From: Paenibacillus sp. 598K
GTDB lineage: Bacteria > Bacillota > Bacilli > Paenibacillales > Paenibacillaceae
Assembly (NCBI RefSeq): GCF_003851045.1
Contig: NZ_BFBX01000014.1
Location: forward strand, 5,070 to 44,157
Direction of reading: 5' to 3'
DNA length: 39,088 bases
Shown here piece by piece: positions 34,059-39,088 of this stretch; positions within the stretch are counted from its first letter, which is position 1, and each line of letters opens with the position of its first letter. The notes beneath the pieces were generated by a model. That model was not told where the DNA came from and did no database searches. It was given only the letters and a program-made list of their open reading frames with translations. The translations under genes were made by a program, and so were the position numbers.

Positions 34059-35561
34059 CTATTGCCCCTCCGCCGCCGCTCGGCTGATCCGCAGGAAGCG
34101 CCCATAGGCGTCATCCCACTGCTCGCTGGAGCGCGGCTCGTAGACCGTCGGGGCAAAGGAATCGGCGACGATCTGGCGAATCTCCCGCAGCGAGCCGATC
34201 TCGCCGAGCGCATGCGCCTGCAGCAGCAGATTGCCTGCTGCCGTCGCCTCCACCGGACCTGCGATGACCGGAAGTCCCGCGCAGTCCGCTGTGAGTTGAC
34301 AGAGCAGCGTATTCTGGATGCCGCCGCCCACCATGTAAAGCTGCGGTGCGCGGTAGCCGAGCAACTGCTCGATCTCGCCCAGCGTCTGGCGGAACTTGAG
34401 CGCCAGACTTTCGAGGACGCAGCGGATCAGCTCCGCCTTGCTCTGCGGCGAGCGCTGTCCGGTGCGCGCGCAGTAGCTCTGGATGCGCTGCGGCATCCCG
34501 CCTGGCGCGAGGAAGCCGGCATCCTCGGGATCGATGTAGCTGTCGCTGCGCGGCACGCTGCGCGCCAGCTCGACCATCTCCGCATAGCCGATCGGCTCGC
34601 CCTCCAGCTCCCACTGCCGCTTGCATTCCTGGAGCAGCCATAGCCCCATGATGTTTTTGAGCAGCCGGATCTTGCCGAACGCCCCGGCTTCGTTGGTGAA
34701 CGACCAGTCCCGCGCCTGCTCGGTCATGATCGGGCGTTCCGTCTCGACGCCCATCAGCGACCAGGTGCCGCAGCTGATGAAGACCGCCTGCTCGTGCTGC
34801 GTCGGCACAGCCGCCACCGCCGACGCCGTATCATGCGACGCCGTGGCGACGACCGGTACGCGAGGCAGCCGCAGCTCCTCGGCGACCGCCTCGGTGAGCC
34901 CGCCGCATACCGTCCCCGGCTCCACCAGCTCGGGGAACAGCTGCCTCGGGAGCCCGGTCCGCGTCAGCACCTCGGATGACCAGTCCCGGCGCTGCGGATC
35001 TAGCAGTCCGCTCGTACTGGCGATCGTATACTCCGCGCTCCGCTCGCCAGTCAGGTAGTAGCGCAGCAGATCGGGCATGAACAGCAGCTGCGCCTCGCCG
35101 CGTGCGAACCGCGCGTCCCACTCCTCCCGCATCGCGTACAGCTGGAAGATCGTATTGAACTGCAGCGGCTGGATACCCGTCGTCGCGAACAGCTCATGCT
35201 CCGGGTACTGCGCGAACAGCTCCGGCATGACGCCGTCGGTACGGGCATCGCGGTAATGGACCGGATGTCCGACGAGCCGCCCCTTGGCATCGACCAGTCC
35301 GAAGTCGACGCCCCAGGTATCGACGGCGATCGAGGCCGGCGCTTCGCCGCTCTCGCGGCCGAAGGCGCGGATGCCTGTCTTCAGCTCGTGGAATAGCCGC
35401 AGGAAATCCCAGTGCAGCGTCTCGCCGAGCTGCACCGGCTCATTGGCGAACCGGTGAATCTCCGACAGCGCCAGCCGTCGGCCATCGAAGCGCCCGAGCA
35501 TGACCCGGCCGCTGCTGGCGCCGTAGTCGGCAGCCAGCATAGCTAATGAACGGTTGCCCAT
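34059..35561 (-). CDS. FGGY sugar kinase (L-fuculokinase / rhamnulokinase type)
   Basis: This 500-residue kinase phosphorylates a ketose. It begins LAMLAADYGASSGRVMLGRF (phosphate-1 motif). It contains VDTWGVDFGLVDAKGRLVGH, ISCGTWSLMGVE and LYMVGGGIQNTLLCQL (adenosine motif). By sequence it looks closer to rhamnulokinase (RhaB) than to E. coli FucK. Its place between fucI and fucA argues that L-fuculose is the substrate. ATG 35561 is chosen because GGAGGAGG lies 7 nt upstream; earlier in-frame ATGs precede that site. Confidence 0.9.
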   Translation of the reverse strand: MGNRSLAMLAADYGASSGRVMLGRFDGRRLALSEIHRFANEPVQLGETLHWDFLRLFHELKTGIRAFGRESGEAPASIAVDTWGVDFGLVDAKGRLVGHPVHYRDARTDGVMPELFAQYPEHELFATTGIQPLQFNTIFQLYAMREEWDARFARGEAQLLFMPDLLRYYLTGERSAEYTIASTSGLLDPQRRDWSSEVLTRTGLPRQLFPELVEPGTVCGGLTEAVAEELRLPRVPVVATASHDTASAVAAVPTQHEQAVFISCGTWSLMGVETERPIMTEQARDWSFTNEAGAFGKIRLLKNIMGLWLLQECKRQWELEGEPIGYAEMVELARSVPRSDSYIDPEDAGFLAPGGMPQRIQSYCARTGQRSPQSKAELIRCVLESLALKFRQTLGEIEQLLGYRAPQLYMVGGGIQNTLLCQLTADCAGLPVIAGPVEATAAGNLLLQAHALGEIGSLREIRQIVADSFAPTVYEPRSSEQWDDAYGRFLRISRAAAEGQ

Positions 35562-35590
35562 CGCAGTACCTCCTCCCATCGCTTGATTGC

Positions 35591-37381
35591 TTACTTGTAC
35601 AGCGGTCCGAATGTGCTGCAAGCACGGAAGTCGGCGCCTTCAGGATCATGCGTGCCGAAGTTGCCCCATGCGCGCGGCCGGAACACCTCGTCCTGCGGCA
35701 CATTGTGCATGCTGACCGGGATACGCAGGATCGCTGCCAGCGTGATCAGATCCGAGCCGATATGGCCATAAGAGATCGAGCCGTGATTGGAGCCCCAGTT
35801 GTCCATGACCGAGTACACATCGACGAACGCGCCAGTGCCGGTCAGCGTCGGTGCGAACCAGGTCGTCGGCCAGGTCGGATCGGTCCGTTTGTCCAGCGTA
35901 TCATGCACCTCGTCCGGCAGTTCGACCGTATACCCTTGGGCGATCTGCAGTACCGGACCGAGACCCCTGACCAGATTGATCCGCGACATCGTCACCGGCA
36001 TGCCGCCCTTGGTGAGGAAGTCGGAGGAGTAGCCGCCCCCGCGGAAGTACTCTGCCGATGCCGGACGCCACGAGGTCGCTTGCAGACAGGCATCAACCTC
36101 CTCATCCGTGATCTCCCAGTACGGCTTCAGCGCCGGCTGGCCGTCCTTGCTCTGCTCGCCCGTACCGTCGAGCGCTGCCGGACCGGAGTTGATCAGATGG
36201 AGGATGCCGCCTGCCGCATGGCCGCTCAGCTCATGCCCGGTGACGCGCTTCACCGCATCCGGGCTCCAGTACGTCCGCACGTCGGCGAAGATCTGGGCCG
36301 TGTTGGTGAGCAGGTAACCGAACAGCATCGCCACGCCGTTCAGACTGTCATTCTCTGTCGCGACCAGATACGGCGCCCGCTTGCCATTCCAGTCGAACGA
36401 AGAGTTGAGGATCGCCTCCGGGAAGTCGCCGTTAGGGAAGTGATCCGTCCATTGCCGCTGACCCTGGAAGCCGGAGACGATCGCGTTGTGCCCCAGCGCC
36501 TCCTCGCCGAAGCCAAGCGCGTCCAGCTTCGGATTGCCGGCCATCAGATCGCGGATGACGAGCGCCATCTTGACGTTGATCTCCCAGTCCTTGTCCTTCT
36601 TCTCCCGGGAGGACTGTAGCTGCTCAGGGTTGTTGTCCGGTCCCTCGGCGCAGTTGGCCTTCACCCAGCTCATCGCCAGCTCGTACTCCTCGGGGTCGTA
36701 GATCGTCTCCTCGATCCGGCGAGTCAGCTCGGACATATCGACATATTCGTTGCGCATGCCGAGGTAGTTCTGGAACAGCTCCTCGTTGATGACCGAGCCG
36801 GCGATCCCCATCGACACCGAGCCGATCGCCAGATAGGACTTGCCGCGCATGAGCGCTACGGCGAGCGCCGCCCGGGCGAAGCGCAGCAGCTTGTCCTGGA
36901 CATCCGACGGGATCGTCGAGTCGCTCGAGTCCTGCACATCATGCCCGTAGATGCCGAAGGCCGGCAGCCCCTTCTGCGCGTGACCGGACAGCACGGCCGC
37001 CAGGTATACAGCTCCGGGACGCTCCGTGCCGTTGAAGCCCCAGATTGCCTTGGGCAGCATCGGGTCCATATCCATCGTCTCGGTGCCGTAGCACCAGCAA
37101 GGCGTCACTGTGATCGATACGCCGACGCCCTCCTTGCGGAACTTCTCCGCCGATGCAGCCGCTTCCGCCACGCCGCCGATACAAGTGTCGGAGATGACGC
37201 AGTCGACCGGCGAGCCGTCCGGGTAGCGCAGCGTCTCGCTGAGCAGCGCCGCGACCGCCTTGGCCATATTCATCGTCTGATCCTCCAGCGACTCCCTTAC
37301 GCCTCTGCGACGACCGTCGATCGTCGGCCGGATACCGATCTTGGGGAACTCTCCACGCCATCTGTTATCGCTTACATTCAT
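35591..37381 (-). CDS. fucI: L-fucose isomerase
   Basis: This 596-residue Mn-dependent enzyme interconverts L-fucose and L-fuculose; related sugars such as D-arabinose may also fit. Family features are [20 protein letters not shown] at 14-33, [28 protein letters not shown] and the [20 protein letters not shown] region. [20 protein letters not shown] lies near the C-terminus. ATG 37381 has AAAGGAGG 10 nt upstream. The reading frame stays open far upstream into the antisense of the AraC gene, but that part is not coding. It is the first gene of the operon, 29 bp before the kinase. Confidence 0.96.
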   Translation of the reverse strand: MNVSDNRWRGEFPKIGIRPTIDGRRRGVRESLEDQTMNMAKAVAALLSETLRYPDGSPVDCVISDTCIGGVAEAAASAEKFRKEGVGVSITVTPCWCYGTETMDMDPMLPKAIWGFNGTERPGAVYLAAVLSGHAQKGLPAFGIYGHDVQDSSDSTIPSDVQDKLLRFARAALAVALMRGKSYLAIGSVSMGIAGSVINEELFQNYLGMRNEYVDMSELTRRIEETIYDPEEYELAMSWVKANCAEGPDNNPEQLQSSREKKDKDWEINVKMALVIRDLMAGNPKLDALGFGEEALGHNAIVSGFQGQRQWTDHFPNGDFPEAILNSSFDWNGKRAPYLVATENDSLNGVAMLFGYLLTNTAQIFADVRTYWSPDAVKRVTGHELSGHAAGGILHLINSGPAALDGTGEQSKDGQPALKPYWEITDEEVDACLQATSWRPASAEYFRGGGYSSDFLTKGGMPVTMSRINLVRGLGPVLQIAQGYTVELPDEVHDTLDKRTDPTWPTTWFAPTLTGTGAFVDVYSVMDNWGSNHGSISYGHIGSDLITLAAILRIPVSMHNVPQDEVFRPRAWGNFGTHDPEGADFRACSTFGPLYK

Positions 37382-37417
37382 TACGATTACGCCTCCTTTA
37401 GTTTGCCTATGTGCCCT

Positions 37418-37447
37418 ATTGTACCTTTGCCTCCGTCGCCACGTTAA
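37418..37447 (-). promoter_or_regulatory. Probable fucI promoter
   Basis: On the minus strand -35 TTAACG (37442-37447) and -10 TACAAT (37418-37423) are spaced by 18 bp, 37 bp upstream of the fucI ATG. The suboptimal -35 suits activation by the divergent AraC regulator. A TATAAT at 37528-37533 on the plus strand is the likely -10 of that regulator. Confidence 0.45.
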
Positions 37448-37564
37448 CCTACTATTCTGCTGTATTGCCCCCCGCCGATAGCAATAAACTGACCCTGCCG
37501 CTAGATGCGCCGCCCCGCTAACTGAGCTATAATGGTAGTATTCTTCGCCCTGGAGGAGACGCGC

Positions 37565-38437
37565 ATGCCCAAGATCGAGATCCCGTATATCAAAACCGAC
37601 CGTTTCCGGTTCATCCAGCCGCCCGAGCTGCTGTTCGCCGGCCAGCTCATGGACGAACGGCACTTCCATACGCCGCCCCAGGTGCACGAGGACTACTGCG
37701 AGATCCTCTATGTGTCCGAGGGAGCGGGCGAATTTACCATCGACGACAAGCTGTACACTGCGCGTCAGGGCGATCTGATCCTGTACAACAGCGGCGTCGT
37801 CCACGAGGAGCGCGCCCTGCCGGAGTCGCCCTTCCGCATCATCTACTGCGGCGTCCGCAATCTGCACATCGACGGCATCCCGGTCGGCAGTCTGCTGCCG
37901 CCCTCGATCGAGCCGGTGATCGCTGCGGACAAGTACGCGTACCGGGTCGAGAGCTGTCTGAGCGAGATGCTGCAGGAGTGCAACGCCCAGGTGCTCGGCT
38001 ACGAGACGCTGACCCAGAACTTGCTGATGTCGCTGATCACGCTCATCTACCGGATCCTCGACGTCAAGCATTCGTTCCACGACTTTACCGGCAAGAGCGA
38101 GATCACGCTGCGGACCAAGGCGTTTATCGACCGCAACTATACAAAGAGTCTGACGCTCAAGGATATCGCCGACACGCTGTACGTCAGTCACCACTACCTG
38201 TCGCATCTGTTCAAAAAGGACCTCGGCGACTCGCCGATCAACTACATGATCACCCGTCGCATCGACGAGGCCAAGCGACTGCTGCTGCACACCGACAAAC
38301 CGATCTACGAGATTGCCGCCATGGTCGGATACGAGAACGACAAGTATTTCTCCATGCTGTTCAAAAAAGTCGTCGGCCGGGCGCCAGGCTCGTATCGGGA
38401 GCAAGGACGCAAAAAAGCAAGCCAGCCGGACGGCTGA
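37565..38437 (+). CDS. AraC family regulator of the fucose operon
   Basis: This 290-residue activator has an N-terminal cupin sugar-sensing domain ([20 protein letters not shown] at about 33-52). The C-terminal double HTH has [20 protein letters not shown] and [23 protein letters not shown] 37565 has GGAGGAG 6 nt upstream. It diverges from fucI over 183 bp, so it very likely activates fucI-kinase-fucA when the sugar is present. Its last codons (KKASQPDG) are encoded by the antisense of a minus-strand terminator. Confidence 0.92.
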   Translation: MPKIEIPYIKTDRFRFIQPPELLFAGQLMDERHFHTPPQVHEDYCEILYVSEGAGEFTIDDKLYTARQGDLILYNSGVVHEERALPESPFRIIYCGVRNLHIDGIPVGSLLPPSIEPVIAADKYAYRVESCLSEMLQECNAQVLGYETLTQNLLMSLITLIYRILDVKHSFHDFTGKSEITLRTKAFIDRNYTKSLTLKDIADTLYVSHHYLSHLFKKDLGDSPINYMITRRIDEAKRLLLHTDKPIYEIAAMVGYENDKYFSMLFKKVVGRAPGSYREQGRKKASQPDG

Positions 38438-38443
38438 CTTGCT
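38411..38443 (-). terminator. Terminator overlapping the end of the AraC gene
   Basis: On the minus strand AGCAAGTCAGCCG and CGGCTGGCTTGCT form a long stem with one mismatch and a minimal loop, followed by six T residues. It ends transcription of the adenylyltransferase-like gene and lies within the 3' codons of the convergent AraC gene. Confidence 0.8.
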
Positions 38444-38491
38444 CTCATCGCTTCAATCGTTTCTAACACCGGCAGACAGCTTCCGACTTGC

Positions 38492-39088
38492 TTACTTCAG
38501 CTGCTCCTCGGTGTACCGCGTCACCTGCTCGTCATAATCCGGATACGGGTAGCCGAGCAGCTCCGCCGTCTCGCGAGAGTACTTGCGGAACAGCGCGTAG
38601 CACGTCTGTAGCGCTCGCCGCATCTCCGCGTCGCCGCCCTGGACATAAGTGGAGAGCAGCAGCTCCCAGTCCGCTGTGGGCAGGTAACGATCGATGAATT
38701 TGTAGTTTTTGCCAACGCTGAACGTATAGCCCCGCTCTGCGCCGATGCGCCAGCTCATCATCCGCAGCAGGTTGGGCCGGGCGATCTCGCTCAGATGATC
38801 GATGGCATACAGGAGCTCGCCGCGCGCCAGTCCTTTGACGACATAGGTCGAGACGAACCAAAATTCATTGCAGCAATCGTCAAAGGAACGTGCCGTAGGC
38901 TTCTTGATCCAATACGCCTCATCGGACGACGCGACCTCGCGCTCGCGTCGTCCGTCCTTGTCCAGCAAGACCTCAACCAGCCCGTCGCTATCTGCGAAGT
39001 ACCGATCCAGATCGGCCAGCGGGTATAAGGTCAGATCGATCTTGTTGCCGTCTGTCAGCAGCATCAGGTACATCGAGTAGGCCTATGC
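38492..39088 (-). pseudogene. Aminoglycoside 6-adenylyltransferase-like, C-terminal part, broken
   Basis: About 197 residues match the C-terminal two thirds of AadK/AadE-type enzymes, which adenylate streptomycin: LTDGNKIDLTLYPLADLDRY, KKPTARSFDDCCNEFWFVST, then YVVKGLARGELLYAIDHLSE and PDYDEQVTRYTE. Homology begins upstream of the first ATG (39073), at AYSMYL. Directly before that an in-frame TAG stands at 39085-39083. The nucleotidyltransferase site (GSR...DxD) should lie further upstream, outside the window. Unless the stop is a sequencing error, the product lacks its catalytic domain. The gene is cut by the window edge. Confidence 0.65.

Noticed and set aside
37382..38404. Minus-strand extension of the fucI frame to a 937-residue protein
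   Set aside because: The extra part is antisense to the AraC regulator, and the fucI start at 37381 has a strong ribosome site and matches the family N-terminus.

Overview
The window looks like chromosomal DNA of a spore-forming Paenibacillaceae-type Firmicute (Paenibacillus, Cohnella or a relative). The basis is an alpha/beta-type SASP gene, YtaF, the polA-mutM-ytaF-coaE gene order known from Bacillales, duplicated pstB, YesM/YesN-style two-component genes, a SpoIISA-type toxin and a GH51 arabinofuranosidase. The species cannot be named from the sequence alone. No CRISPR array, no complete insertion sequence and no rRNA were seen.

Left part (1-10.5 kb, visibly AT-richer). A carbohydrate-uptake locus lies on the minus strand: lipoprotein solute-binding protein, two permeases, a YesM-like histidine kinase, a YesN-like AraC response regulator, and the start of a secreted protein cut by the window edge. 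Two nearly identical promoter modules (two direct repeats, a -35/-10 pair with 17-bp spacing, and a cre-like site) sit before the binding-protein gene and before the secreted-protein gene, so regulator and targets look like one regulon. Next come a MerR regulator plus membrane protein, several decayed fragments (Rpn-nuclease tail, a possible FAD-oxidase tail, a tRNA-Ala fossil) and an ECF sigma/anti-sigma pair.

Boundary (10.5-11.3 kb). An intact tRNA-Ala(GGC) is followed on its 3' side by a tandem array of progressively decayed copies of its own 3' end plus terminator. The GC-rich core starts beyond it.

Core (11.4-31.7 kb, GC-rich). It holds a YdjM-like membrane protein, a BlaI/BlaR1-like pair in which the M56 protein ends in four 20-residue repeats, a TetR/DUF2269 pair, nrdR, a SASP gene, then minus-strand operons polA-mutM-ytaF-coaE-lytic transglycosylase and pstSCAB1B2-phoU. 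An EAL-domain remnant lies between phoU and polA. A LysR regulator diverges from pstS. A soluble CBS-MCP with a possible homopolymer frameshift and a GH51 arabinofuranosidase follow.

Right part (31.7-39.1 kb). An AT-rich islet carries a SpoIISA-family toxin and a 57-aa basic protein directly downstream that fits the SpoIISB antitoxin position. Then comes a fucose-type catabolic operon (isomerase, kinase, aldolase) with a divergent AraC regulator. The window ends in an aminoglycoside 6-adenylyltransferase-like gene that appears broken by a stop codon.
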